Virus record (IMG/VR): IMGVR_UViG_3300033153_009691
Location: 1-23,922 of that record
Length of the DNA stretch: 23,922 bases
Reading direction: 5' to 3' (one strand)
Origin: a virus
Positions 1 to 5,781 of this stretch are shown here, piece after piece (positions within the stretch are counted from its first letter, which is position 1; each line of letters opens with the position of its first letter). Both the position numbers and the translations under genes were made by a program. A model generated the notes under the pieces. It did not search any database. It saw only the letters and a program-made list of their open reading frames with translations, and had not been told where the DNA came from.

Positions 1-2
1 CT

Positions 3-254
3 CCATTCCATGAGAGTTGGAAATTCTTTGAACAGGCAAGTAAAATAGCTAGAAAGGGAATAGCATTTCTAATAAACAACCAAGCATTTAATTCTATGAC
101 ACCAAAAAGGTTTGAGTTATTAAAAAAACGAGGATTTTATTTGAATAAGATACATATAGTTCAGGATTCTCGTTGGTTCGGTCGATATTATTATTTAATA
201 TTTCAAAAGAAAAAAAATGATTTTATGAGTTGGGAAACCAAGACATATAAATAA
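3..254 (+). CDS. Partial: C-terminal end of a probable DNA methyltransferase
   Basis: An open frame enters from the left edge and ends at TAA 252-254, giving 83 residues with no start in the window. The first residues read PFHESWKFFEQA, which would suit the region just after the NPPF/Y catalytic motif of N6-adenine DNA methyltransferases. It is followed by a helix, a hydrophobic strand (GIAFLINNQAF) and a final strand pair (RYYYLIFQKK) that fit the end of a class I SAM-methyltransferase fold. The NP of the motif would lie outside the window, so the assignment is inference from pattern only. It is the most upstream gene of the + strand run and is followed within 10 bases by the next gene. Confidence 0.4.
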   Translation, partial: PFHESWKFFEQASKIARKGIAFLINNQAFNSMTPKRFELLKKRGFYLNKIHIVQDSRWFGRYYYLIFQKKKNDFMSWETKTYK

Positions 255-263
255 TAAAGAATT

Positions 264-515
264 ATGAATATAATAAAACAAAAGAAAAAGGAGTTTGAAA
301 CAGAAGTTAGACAAGGTAAGTTTACAAATAAGTATGGTGATTGGTATGAGACAAAAATAAAGAATCTTTTACAAAATATTCAAGCATTTAATGAAAAAGA
401 AGCTAAACAAAAAGCATTGATTGGATGGGGTAAATCTGTTGCAAAAAGAGGCATTCCTTATGGTTGGGTTGGATTGGCAGATGTTAAAGTAAAAAAAATT
501 ATTTATGCTAGATAA
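264..515 (+). CDS. Small hypothetical protein with duplicated N-terminal segment
   Basis: An 83-residue, Lys-rich soluble protein that I do not recognise. Its N-terminal stretch KKEFETEVRQGKFTNKYG is nearly identical to the N-terminus of the gene at 1014, and the underlying DNA (about 285-339 versus 1031-1086) is also close to identical, so the two share a recent duplication. The start is ATG at 264. The stop overlaps the next gene by 11 bases, which suggests translational coupling. No membrane segment or metal-binding motif is visible. The product is probably an early or accessory phage protein of unknown role. Confidence 0.6.
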   Translation: MNIIKQKKKEFETEVRQGKFTNKYGDWYETKIKNLLQNIQAFNEKEAKQKALIGWGKSVAKRGIPYGWVGLADVKVKKIIYAR

Positions 516-1023
516 AATAATAGAACAAAAAAAGATGAGAGAATTAATAATTGATATAATGCAAGCTGGTTTTGATGTAGCTATGGGTGGAGATGCCTTT
601 GCAACTCAAAAAGAAAATAAAGAATGGCAAAAAAAAGAATATGATAAGGTGTTGGAACAATTTACAAAGAAAATAGAAACCGCCCTAAAAGAAACCATAG
701 AAGCTACAAAAAATGAAGTAGAAAGCGAAATTTTAGAAATTGTAATAAAAAATGCTGGAGTTAAAATAAAAGATATGCCTGCTTTCCCGCCTGCTAAAAT
801 AAAAGTTAAAGATATTATAGGTCTTGTTATTAAAATTGGTATTACTAAAGTTATCAGTGAGATGTTAGTGGAGGAGATAGAAGAACATCATTTGGATGAT
901 TGCCATTCTTTTGATTTAGATGGAAAGCATTATGAATGTTCTTGTGGGAATGATGTATTAGTAAAGGGCTTCAATCAATGTTGTGCCCTACAAAGAGAGA
1001 AAGCAAAAAAACTATGCCAATAA
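505..1023 (+). CDS. Hypothetical protein with Cys/His-rich C-terminus
   Basis: A 172-residue protein of unknown function. The N-terminal two thirds are charged and probably helical (residues about 1-90), followed by a hydrophobic stretch around IGLVIKIGITKVISEML. The C-terminus has HH, C-H and CSCG elements and ends with FNQCCALQREKAKKLCQ, which could bind a metal. The segments LVEEIEE and FNQCCALQRE recur in the next gene. It overlaps both neighbours: 11 bases with the gene before and 10 with the gene after (start 1014). Confidence 0.6.
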   Translation: MLDKIIEQKKMRELIIDIMQAGFDVAMGGDAFATQKENKEWQKKEYDKVLEQFTKKIETALKETIEATKNEVESEILEIVIKNAGVKIKDMPAFPPAKIKVKDIIGLVIKIGITKVISEMLVEEIEEHHLDDCHSFDLDGKHYECSCGNDVLVKGFNQCCALQREKAKKLCQ

Positions 1024-1295
1024 AACAGCTTAAAAAAGAGTTTCAAACAAAAGTTAGACAAGGAAAGTTTACAAATAAGTATGGTGGTATAAATATGATA
1101 AAATCTTGGAATTGGATAGAAAAACGGGTTATCTCAGAAATAATAGAAAGTGTGTTAGTGAAGGAGATAGAAGACGAGGAGGAATTTCAAAATATATCAG
1201 GATTTAGGGCAGAAACTTGTAGTGTTCCAGTAATTTTCAACCAATGCTGTGCCTTACAAAGGGAAAGGGCAAAAGAAATAAAGAGGGAATTATGA
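1014..1295 (+). CDS. Small mosaic protein built from pieces of its two upstream neighbours
   Basis: With ATG at 1014 this encodes 93 residues beginning MPIKQLKKEFQTKVRQGKF. An in-frame ATG at 978 exists, but the start at 1014 aligns with the start of the homologous gene at 264, so I prefer it. The N-terminal 25 residues match the protein from 264. The later segments LVKEIEDEEE and FNQCCALQRERAK match the C-terminal part of the protein from 505. It therefore looks like a recombinant of the two preceding genes, or a member of a small family with interchangeable modules. Function unknown. Confidence 0.55.
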   Translation: MPIKQLKKEFQTKVRQGKFTNKYGGINMIKSWNWIEKRVISEIIESVLVKEIEDEEEFQNISGFRAETCSVPVIFNQCCALQRERAKEIKREL

Positions 1296-1343
1296 TTAAA
1301 AAATGTGGAATGAATGGTTAGAAACTGAATTTTAAGAAACAAA

Positions 1344-1751
1344 ATGAGAGTATCAAAACAAACACTTATTAGAAGAAAATTAATCGCCGAAGGCGAGAAA
1401 CTTTGGTGTCAAGCGTGTCGCAAGAAGTGGGGAACGAAATGTATTCTTTGTGGCAAGCCAGCTACCCAATGTCATCATTTTATTCCAAAGAGCCGTTGCG
1501 CCCATCTTCGTTTTAATGTAAATAATTGTATTCAAATGTGTTTTTCTTGTCATCATAGATTTCATTATACTGGCGACCCCAGAATACCAATAGAAATAAT
1601 TGGTTGGCGTGGAGATGAGTGGTGGCAAGATTTATTTAAAAAATCACAAAAAGTCGGAAAGTATGCTACAATGCGTTTTATTAGGAGTGAAGTTAATAGA
1701 TTAAGGGGTTCACAGACGCGCGAGAATGCCCCACAATCAACGAAAACATAA
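1344..1751 (+). CDS. HNH endonuclease, NinG-like
   Basis: A 135-residue protein with the architecture of a small phage HNH nuclease. A first zinc pair sits at CILCGK (about residues 33-38). The motif CHHFIPKSRCAHLRFNVNN (about 43-61) supplies the catalytic His pair and the conserved Asn, and CFSCHHRFHYTGD (about 66-78) supplies the second Cys pair and terminal His residues. This arrangement resembles the lambda NinG (Rap) family, which cuts branched recombination intermediates, but other HNH families remain possible. The C-terminal 15 residues are Thr/Gln-rich, while an overlapping frame (1700-1810) looks more protein-like, so the real C-terminus may lie in that frame. Confidence 0.75.
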   Translation: MRVSKQTLIRRKLIAEGEKLWCQACRKKWGTKCILCGKPATQCHHFIPKSRCAHLRFNVNNCIQMCFSCHHRFHYTGDPRIPIEIIGWRGDEWWQDLFKKSQKVGKYATMRFIRSEVNRLRGSQTRENAPQSTKT

Positions 1752-1810
1752 AAGATGACCAAATATACCTCTTAATAAATAATGCAATAAGAGAGGGCAT
1801 ATATAAATAA
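1700..1810 (+). other. Open frame without a normal start, overlapping the HNH gene end
   Basis: This frame is open after a TAG at 1697 and runs to TAA at 1808. It has no ATG, GTG or TTG near its beginning. Its translation includes PTINENIKDDQIYLLINNAI and ends GIYK, which is more protein-like than the 15-residue tail in the HNH frame. It may be the true C-terminus of the HNH protein displaced by an indel or a frameshift, a remnant, or chance. No classical slippery heptamer is visible in the overlap. Confidence 0.25.
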
Positions 1811-1816
1811 TATTTT

Positions 1817-2257
1817 ATGGCTCAATTAAATAAATCCATTACAACTGAATTCTGGTATGAAGCGCTTTTAGAAGATGTTAAAAGTATTTTAGTTGAACAC
1901 GAATTTACTGCTAGATGGGCAAGGATTTTACAATATCATCAAACAGGTCAGAGGATATTACAAGACCAAAATAAAGCCCCATTAAAAGATTTGGTGTCAG
2001 GGGTGTCAAGAGATTTAAATGTAAAGCCAAGGACTATTTACAGGGCGGTTCAATTTGCCAAACAATATCCTGATTTAAATCAACTTCCAGAAGGAAAAGC
2101 CATAAGTTGGACAAAAATTGTTCATAAATATCTGCCAAGTCCCAAAACAAAGGCCTGTAATTGTCCCGAAGACCAAAGGTCATATTATTATCAATGTAAA
2201 AAGTGTTTAAAATGGGTAAAATTAGATGCCAAGCCACTTAAAAACACAACTAAATAA
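1817..2257 (+). CDS. Putative DNA-binding protein with helix-turn-helix and C-terminal Cys cluster
   Basis: A 146-residue protein. The central part (about residues 55-80, around VSRDLNVKPRTIYRAVQFAK) reads like a helix-turn-helix. The C-terminal part carries CNCPEDQ then CKKC (about 118-134), a spacing compatible with a small zinc ribbon. I do not recognise a family. It is preceded by an A/T-rich stretch (ATATATAAATAATATTTT) rather than a Shine-Dalgarno site. Bases 1994-2008 inside the gene are an exact reverse complement of a 15-mer in the short leader at 2924-2938, so the gene may be an antisense or operator target. It overlaps the next gene by 32 bases. Confidence 0.55.
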   Translation: MAQLNKSITTEFWYEALLEDVKSILVEHEFTARWARILQYHQTGQRILQDQNKAPLKDLVSGVSRDLNVKPRTIYRAVQFAKQYPDLNQLPEGKAISWTKIVHKYLPSPKTKACNCPEDQRSYYYQCKKCLKWVKLDAKPLKNTTK

Positions 2258-2441
2258 GAAAAAATCCGTCTTTTTAGATGAATTTGTTTGCGAAAAGTGC
2301 GACAAATTCTTTTTTACTTCATCAGATGCAAGAGAAGCATTAAATTGTCCATTTTGTCAGTCAATTATGAGCGCTTGGATAAACGAAAAGCGTATTGAAA
2401 TAACTAAAAAACCCCGAAAAAAGGGCTTTTTAGATGAGTAA
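2226..2441 (+). CDS. Small zinc-ribbon protein
   Basis: A 71-residue protein with two Cys pairs, FVCEKCDKFFF (about residues 20-30) and LNCPFCQSI (about 39-47), the pattern of a short zinc ribbon. The ends are Lys/Arg-rich, so a nucleic-acid-binding accessory role is plausible but unproven. The start ATG lies inside the preceding gene. The last codons cover an inverted repeat (about 2405-2435, CCC and GGG flanked by A and T runs) that could terminate transcription in either direction. A minus-strand small ORF ends one base downstream, so the two genes are convergent. Confidence 0.5.
   Translation: MPSHLKTQLNKKKSVFLDEFVCEKCDKFFFTSSDAREALNCPFCQSIMSAWINEKRIEITKKPRKKGFLDE
2405..2435. terminator. 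Possible bidirectional terminator at convergent gene ends
   Basis: An A-run and CCCC are followed by a short A-rich loop, then GGGC and a T-run. The arms pair as A/T and three G-C pairs with one C-C mismatch, so it is a modest hairpin with a T tail on both strands. It sits where the + strand gene ending at 2441 meets the minus-strand small ORF ending at 2443, the usual place for a shared terminator. Confidence 0.4.
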
Positions 2442-2442
2442 A

Positions 2443-2541
2443 CTAATGATAGATAGCTAGCATTCCAATAAAACTAGCAATGATCGCTAATTTTATTAGA
2501 CCCCATTTTAAAGATTTATCTTCTATGTTTTGTATGGTCAT
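2443..2541 (-). CDS. Predicted 32-residue single-span membrane peptide
   Basis: On the minus strand, ATG at 2541-2539 opens a 33-codon frame ending in TAG at 2445-2443. The peptide has a polar N-terminus (MTIQNIEDKSLK) and one hydrophobic segment (WGLIKLAIIASFIGMLAIYH), the layout of a small membrane peptide such as a type I toxin-like or holin-like protein. It lies just downstream, on its own strand, of a long hairpin (2550-2640) and a TATAAT box (2665-2660). It is the only minus-strand gene I would propose. Function unknown, and the ORF is short enough to arise by chance. Confidence 0.4.
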   Translation of the reverse strand: MTIQNIEDKSLKWGLIKLAIIASFIGMLAIYH

Positions 2542-2549
2542 AAATATAA

Positions 2550-2640
2550 AAACCTGCAAGTTCCTTGCTACCCTTAACTGGACTAATGCCTATCACAACA
2601 TCAGCCCGAAAGTTAAGGATAACAAGCAACTAACAGGTTT
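2550..2640 (-). ncRNA. Long imperfect hairpin, probably transcribed from the minus strand
   Basis: The outer arms, about 27 positions from CCTG at 2553 and CAGG ending at 2637, fold back on each other, and a second 9-pair stem closes on a 10-base loop. Where the + strand would have C-A mismatches, the minus strand gives G-U pairs, which points to function as a minus-strand RNA. On that strand a T-run (TTTTTATATTT) follows the stem directly, then the start codon of the small peptide gene. It may be an attenuator or translation-control structure for that gene, a stable small RNA, or only a bidirectional terminator. No known RNA family is recognised. Confidence 0.45.
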
Positions 2641-2659
2641 GTTTTAGCTGTACCCCCAT

Positions 2660-2665
2660 ATTATA
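2660..2665 (-). promoter_or_regulatory. Candidate minus-strand -10 box (TATAAT)
   Basis: A perfect TATAAT lies on the minus strand 20 bases before the long hairpin, well placed to start a transcript through the hairpin and the small membrane-peptide ORF. The -35 region is poor (TTTTTA at 16-bp spacing), so the site would need an activator or be weak. Confidence 0.3.
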
Positions 2666-2707
2666 TGTTTGAGGCGCTAAATAAAAACCCTTGGCTTATT
2701 ACTTTAA

Positions 2708-2746
2708 CAGCGATAGATGTTAGCGATAGGAAGCAGTGATAGGATA
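2708..2746 (+). repeat. Three tandem 13-bp direct repeats
   Basis: Copies start at 2708, 2721 and 2734, exactly 13 bases apart: CAGCGATAGATGT, TAGCGATAGGAAG and CAGTGATAGGATA. The shared core is AGYGATAG. They lie between the candidate minus-strand promoter and the strong + strand promoter at 2853, so they could be an operator or iteron array. Confidence 0.5.
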
Positions 2747-2852
2747 GCAAGGAGCGCTTACAAGTTATTCAATTGTTAAGAACGACCTTATTACAATTCC
2801 ATTATAGCAAATCAAGAGAGCTTGTCAAGACCCCTACCTGTGGAAAACTTTT

Positions 2853-2880
2853 TTGACAATTAAAATGTGTTATTTATACT
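2853..2880 (+). promoter_or_regulatory. Strong sigma70-type promoter
   Basis: A perfect TTGACA at 2853-2858 is separated by 16 bases from TATACT at 2875-2880, one mismatch from TATAAT. It is the best promoter match I found in the window and points toward the terminase and head genes. Transcription would begin near 2887, where an ATG opens a 24-codon leader frame. Confidence 0.7.
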
Positions 2881-2886
2881 AATAGT

Positions 2887-2961
2887 ATGCAAGCTATATT
2901 AAACAATTCCGCAAATAATTCTGTGACACCCCTGACACTAGCTAGTGTTTTTTTATTATAA
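2887..2961 (+). other. Possible leader peptide / short leader RNA
   Basis: ATG at 2887, at the expected transcription start, opens a 24-codon frame (MQAILNNSANNSVTPLTLAS then VFLL) that runs through the hairpin and T-run at 2935-2955. The same interval could instead be a small RNA of about 65 bases ending at that hairpin. It contains TGACACCCCTGACAC (2924-2938), the exact reverse complement of 1994-2008. Coding potential is weak; the regulatory reading is inference. Confidence 0.3.
2935..2955 (+). terminator. Weak terminator or attenuator hairpin
   Basis: The perfect palindrome ACACTAGCTAGTGT (2935-2948) is followed directly by a T-run. The stem is only five to six pairs with an AGCT loop, so termination would be partial. 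Its position between a strong promoter and the terminase small subunit start (2966) suits an attenuator. Confidence 0.45.
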
Positions 2962-2965
2962 ATAT

Positions 2966-3298
2966 ATGCCATCACCAAACATAAAACAAGTATTCAAGAA
3001 AACAATGGAGGCAGTCAGCAATGGTCAGCAAATAAATCAAACCCAAATTAGCCGTGATTGCGGTTATTCTGAAAGTTCCGCAAGGTCGCAAAAACCCTTT
3101 AGAACAAAAGAATTCCAAGAGCTTTTGGCCCAGATAGATGATAAAGATATATTAAAACGTTTTAAACAGATAGTTAAACAAGGCAAAGATAGGGACAGCA
3201 TTTCAGCCGGCAAAGAGTTATTGCTTCTTAAAAGAAGATATCCTGATAAAACCTTGGTGCATAGTTTAGAGAATGATATTAAAGACATAATTGTCTAA
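2966..3298 (+). CDS. Probable terminase small subunit
   Basis: A 110-residue protein starting MPSPNIKQVFKKTMEA. An upstream in-frame GTG at 2945 would place the start inside a hairpin and T-run, so ATG 2966 is preferred; it is preceded by TATAAATAT, like many starts here. Residues about 25-45 (TQISRDCGYSESSARSQKPF) form a helix-turn-helix of the kind seen in small terminase N-terminal domains, where they bind packaging sites. The middle is helical (LLAQIDDKDILKRFKQIV), compatible with the oligomerisation region. Its place upstream of the large subunit supports the call. The long gap and small gene between them are unusual. Confidence 0.6.
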   Translation: MPSPNIKQVFKKTMEAVSNGQQINQTQISRDCGYSESSARSQKPFRTKEFQELLAQIDDKDILKRFKQIVKQGKDRDSISAGKELLLLKRRYPDKTLVHSLENDIKDIIV

Positions 3299-3400
3299 AA
3301 TCGCCCAAACGTCATAAAAACGGCCTTAAAAAACGCGTTCTAAGAGCTTTATAAAGATAAGTTAATGTTTTATACCTTTATTTTACTATCATTTTATCAG

Positions 3401-3488
3401 CTAATTTACTTTTACTTTACTTCTACTTTACCACTAATTTACTTCTACTTTACTACTATCCCTCCCACACACTCATAACCCTTTTATA
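3401..3488 (+). other. 88-base tract without any G
   Basis: No G occurs on the + strand between the G at 3400 and the one at 3489. The tract is built from T, A and C with a 20-base unit repeated at 3401-3420 and 3434-3453 (one base differs). A C-free, purine-rich bias on the other strand would favour unwinding or an unstructured RNA, as in some origins and loading sites. Confidence 0.5.
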
Positions 3489-3493
3489 GTATA

Positions 3494-3565
3494 GGTTTAC
3501 CCATAAACCCTTGCAGAGGTTTATAAATAAACCTTTACATAAGTTTATAAATAAACCTTTACAGT
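3494..3565 (+). repeat. Three 24-bp iterons with internal dyad
   Basis: Units begin at 3494, 3518 and 3542, exactly 24 bases apart. Each has the dyad RGTTTA-NNNN-TAAACC followed by CTTKCA: GGTTTACCCATAAACC, GGTTTATAAATAAACC and AGTTTATAAATAAACC. Regular spacing near two helical turns plus dyad symmetry is typical of protein-binding iterons or operators. The ligand could be the small terminase, a phage repressor or a replication initiator. Confidence 0.65.
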
Positions 3566-3880
3566 CCCCTATCCCGCTCTCTTAAGCCCTATCTACCTTA
3601 AACAAGCTCCAGTATTAACGGGGGGGGGAGGTATGTCTAGTGTTCATTTAAATGGAAATATAGTTATATGGTAAGCTCATACTATAAATTTATACTACAA
3701 ATCTATACCATAATCCTATATAATAAGCTCATAAGGGTAAGGAAATATAAAAAAGGGGAGAAAAAGAAGGTTTTTTAACTAAAAAAGAGGAAAATAAGAA
3801 AAAAACAGAGAAAATAAGGGCTGGGAAGCCAATAAAATTAAGGAAAATGGACTTTAGACCCTTGGGGAGAGGGATTGCAA

Positions 3881-3980
3881 GAAATTTAGATAAATTTAAA
3901 GAAATTTTTAGATAAATTTTAAGAAAATTTTAGAAACAAATTTTCACTAAATTTTAAACAAATTTTTAAGAAAATAATAT
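3881..3980 (+). repeat. A/T-rich degenerate repeat block, copy 1
   Basis: A run of degenerate units of the form AAATTTTTAAGAAA or GATAAATTTTAAG. It shares an exact 16-mer, AAATTTTTAAGAAAAT (3960-3975), with a similar block at 5762-5777 upstream of the portal gene. It directly precedes the small gene at 3997 and may act as an easily melted or protein-bound promoter region. Confidence 0.45.
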
Positions 3981-3996
3981 AATTAACCTAGAAAAT

Positions 3997-4164
3997 ATGA
4001 CAAAAACAAAAAAGGTTTCTTCAGCCAAAATTGAAGAAAAAAAGAAAGAATTAAAGGCGATTCTTAAAAAAAAGATGCCGGGATGTTTCTTTTCTACTGT
4101 TAGAGAAGATTATGAAGAGGGAAAATTAGATGAATTGATAGAAGAAATTCTGGCAAAGAAATAG
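3997..4164 (+). CDS. Small charged protein between the terminase genes
   Basis: A 55-residue frame (MTKTKKVSSAKIEEKKKELK through DELIEEILAKK) preceded by AGAAAAT directly before ATG, matching other starts in the window. It is Lys/Glu-rich and probably helical at both ends, with a single Cys (PGCFFS). The stop is one base before the large terminase start, so it is probably co-translated with it. No family recognised; a small terminase-associated or regulatory protein is possible. Confidence 0.55.
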   Translation: MTKTKKVSSAKIEEKKKELKAILKKKMPGCFFSTVREDYEEGKLDELIEEILAKK

Positions 4165-4165
4165 A

Positions 4166-5491
4166 GTGTTAGATGAAAAAAAGCTGCAAAAAAAGATTGG
4201 TTGGAAACCGCATAAAAACCAACAAAAAATATTAGATACCAATAAAAAACATACTGTTATTTGCGCTGGAAGAAGATTTGGTAAAAGTATGCTTTGCGGT
4301 TATGTAATAGTGAAAAGAGTAATTTCTGCAATTGAAAATAGGGAAAATATTATTATCTGGAATGTGGCTCCAACATATGATTTATCTGATAAGGTTTTCT
4401 CTTTTGTTAGAAGATGGCTTGGTTCCTTGGGATTTTTAACAAAGAGCAAGGCAAGAATTAGCAATAAACCTCCGCAAAAGATTGTTTTAGGGAGCAACCA
4501 GATTCGCATAGAATGTAAATCCGCCACTGAACCAAATTCTCTTTTAGGGGAAGCTGTTGACCTTCTTATTGTTGATGAATGCAGCAGGATAAATAAAAAT
4601 GTTTATGAACAGAATTTAAGGCCGACCACCACAGATAAACCAAATTCTAGAACATTCTTTATTAGCACACCGTTTGGAAAAAACTGGTTTTATGAATATT
4701 GGATGAGGGCGGATAAACCAGAAGAGAAAGATATGGTTGCTTTCCATTTTACCAGTAAAGATAATCCCTATTGGCATGCATGGGATGAAGAAAAACGGGT
4801 GTTGCCGGAAGATGTGTTTAATCAAGAATATGCCGCGCGCTTCTTAGAAGGAGCTGGCACAGTTTTTAGAGGAGTTGCGAATTGTGTGGAACCCAAACTT
4901 AATGAAGGTGTTCCGCCCAAGTTGGGGCATCGTTATGTTATGGGATTAGATTTAGCTAAACTGCGAGATTTTACTGTGATTACTATTGTTGATAGGCAAA
5001 CACATGAGGTGGTTTTCTGGGATAGATTTAATAGATTGCCCTATACCCTGCAAACCCAACGGATTGTTAAAGCGGCAGAAGCGTATCATGCTAAAATTGT
5101 AATGGATTCTAATAATGTGGGAGCTTCCATAGGAGATGATTTAAGGGCTTATGGATTAACAGTTCAAGATTTCTCTTTTGTTGGAACCAAATCAAAAGAC
5201 CAGAAAAAGAAAGGAAGCAAAGAAAGAATTATTGAACAATTATCTAATTTTATTGAAGAAAAGAATATCTTTATTCCAAGAAAAAAAGAATTAATTAACG
5301 AATTAGAATCTTTTTCTTATGTTTTATCAGATTCAGGCAATCTTAAATACGCTGCCCCCACTGGTCTTAATGATGATTGTGTTGATTCTTTGGCTCTGGC
5401 AGTTTGGGATTTAAAAGGAAAAAAGAAATTAGAAAATATTGCAATAAAAAAATCGTTTCCTAAAAAAAGAAGACGATTTCCATATAGATAA
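4166..5491 (+). CDS. terL: Terminase large subunit
   Basis: A 441-residue packaging motor that would cut concatemeric DNA and pump it into the prohead with ATP. The ATPase domain shows Walker A AGRRFGKS (residues 34-41), Walker B LLIVDE (133-138) with the catalytic Glu, and the coupling motif STP (167-169). The C-terminal RNase H-like nuclease shows VMGLDLAK (D262), IVMDSNN (D314) and NDDCVDSLA (D403/D404 and D407) as likely metal ligands. The length is normal for the family. The start is GTG at 4166, one base after the preceding stop; there is no in-frame ATG nearby. Confidence 0.93.
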   Translation: MLDEKKLQKKIGWKPHKNQQKILDTNKKHTVICAGRRFGKSMLCGYVIVKRVISAIENRENIIIWNVAPTYDLSDKVFSFVRRWLGSLGFLTKSKARISNKPPQKIVLGSNQIRIECKSATEPNSLLGEAVDLLIVDECSRINKNVYEQNLRPTTTDKPNSRTFFISTPFGKNWFYEYWMRADKPEEKDMVAFHFTSKDNPYWHAWDEEKRVLPEDVFNQEYAARFLEGAGTVFRGVANCVEPKLNEGVPPKLGHRYVMGLDLAKLRDFTVITIVDRQTHEVVFWDRFNRLPYTLQTQRIVKAAEAYHAKIVMDSNNVGASIGDDLRAYGLTVQDFSFVGTKSKDQKKKGSKERIIEQLSNFIEEKNIFIPRKKELINELESFSYVLSDSGNLKYAAPTGLNDDCVDSLALAVWDLKGKKKLENIAIKKSFPKKRRRFPYR

Positions 5492-5504
5492 TTTTATAAA
5501 TAAT

Positions 5505-5615
5505 ATGCGAAAAAATAAACCAAAACGCGATGGTAGTGGCAGGGGAATAAGAGCTAATAGGGGTCGCGGGGGTTGCGTCACTACTAGAAAAACAGGTAAA
5601 GGAAAAAGAAAATAA
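5505..5615 (+). CDS. Small basic Gly/Arg-rich protein
   Basis: A 36-residue frame (MRKNKPKRDGSGRGIRANRG then RGGCVTTRKTGKGKRK) too short for most gene callers. It is preceded by TATAAATAAT immediately before ATG, the same start context as neighbouring structural genes. The composition is strongly basic and suggests nucleic-acid contact or a disordered virion component. It lies between terminase and portal genes, where small head proteins are common. Function unknown. Confidence 0.5.
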   Translation: MRKNKPKRDGSGRGIRANRGRGGCVTTRKTGKGKRK

Positions 5616-5619
5616 ATAT

Positions 5620-5781
5620 ATGCCTAAAGCATTTGATAATTGTGTTAAAAGAGGTGGTCGTGTTAGAACCAAAAAACTCAAGGGTGGCAAATATGCGCGC
5701 ATCTGTTTTAAGAATGGTAAATCATATATGGGCCACATTAAGAAAAAAAAGTTTTTAAATAAAATTTTTAAGAAAATTTAA
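5620..5781 (+). CDS. Small basic protein between terminase and portal
   Basis: A 53-residue frame starting MPKAFDNCVKRGGRVRTKKL, with an A/T-rich AAATAAATAT start context. The middle (GGKYARICFKNGKSYMGHIK) reads as a compact beta-type mini domain with two Cys, and the C-terminus is Lys-rich. The last codons merge into the A/T-rich repeat block. Small basic proteins of this style are often seen beside terminase and portal genes in metagenomic phages, but I know no assigned role. Confidence 0.55.
   Translation: MPKAFDNCVKRGGRVRTKKLKGGKYARICFKNGKSYMGHIKKKKFLNKIFKKI

Larger units (their letters stand above)
3299..3996. other. 700-base non-coding region rich in repeats
   Basis: I see no convincing gene here. 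Features from left to right are a G-less tract (3401-3488) containing a repeated CTAATTTACTTYTACTTTAC (3401-3420 and 3434-3453), three 24-bp iterons (3494-3565), nine consecutive G (3620-3628), a TATAC-rich stretch (about 3680-3725) flanked by copies of AAGCTCATA, a purine-rich stretch (about 3735-3835) and an A/T-rich repeat block (3881-3980). Its position between the two terminase genes suggests a packaging site, replication origin or control region. Confidence 0.6.

Noticed and set aside
1731-1751. Programmed -1 frameshift at the HNH gene end
   Set aside because: No X-XXY-YYZ slippery heptamer in the right phase was found in the overlap.
1380-1762. Minus-strand ORFs over the HNH gene
   Set aside because: The + strand frame has clear HNH motifs; the minus frames show no family features.
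2550-2640. Integron attC-like site
   Set aside because: The long hairpin superficially resembles attC, but the conserved RYYYAAC and GTTRRRY core sites are not in the right places, and there is no cassette structure. G-U pairing on one strand favours RNA.
2839-2847. DnaA box (TGTGGAAAA)
   Set aside because: One mismatch from the consensus and only one copy, so it is not enough to call an origin.
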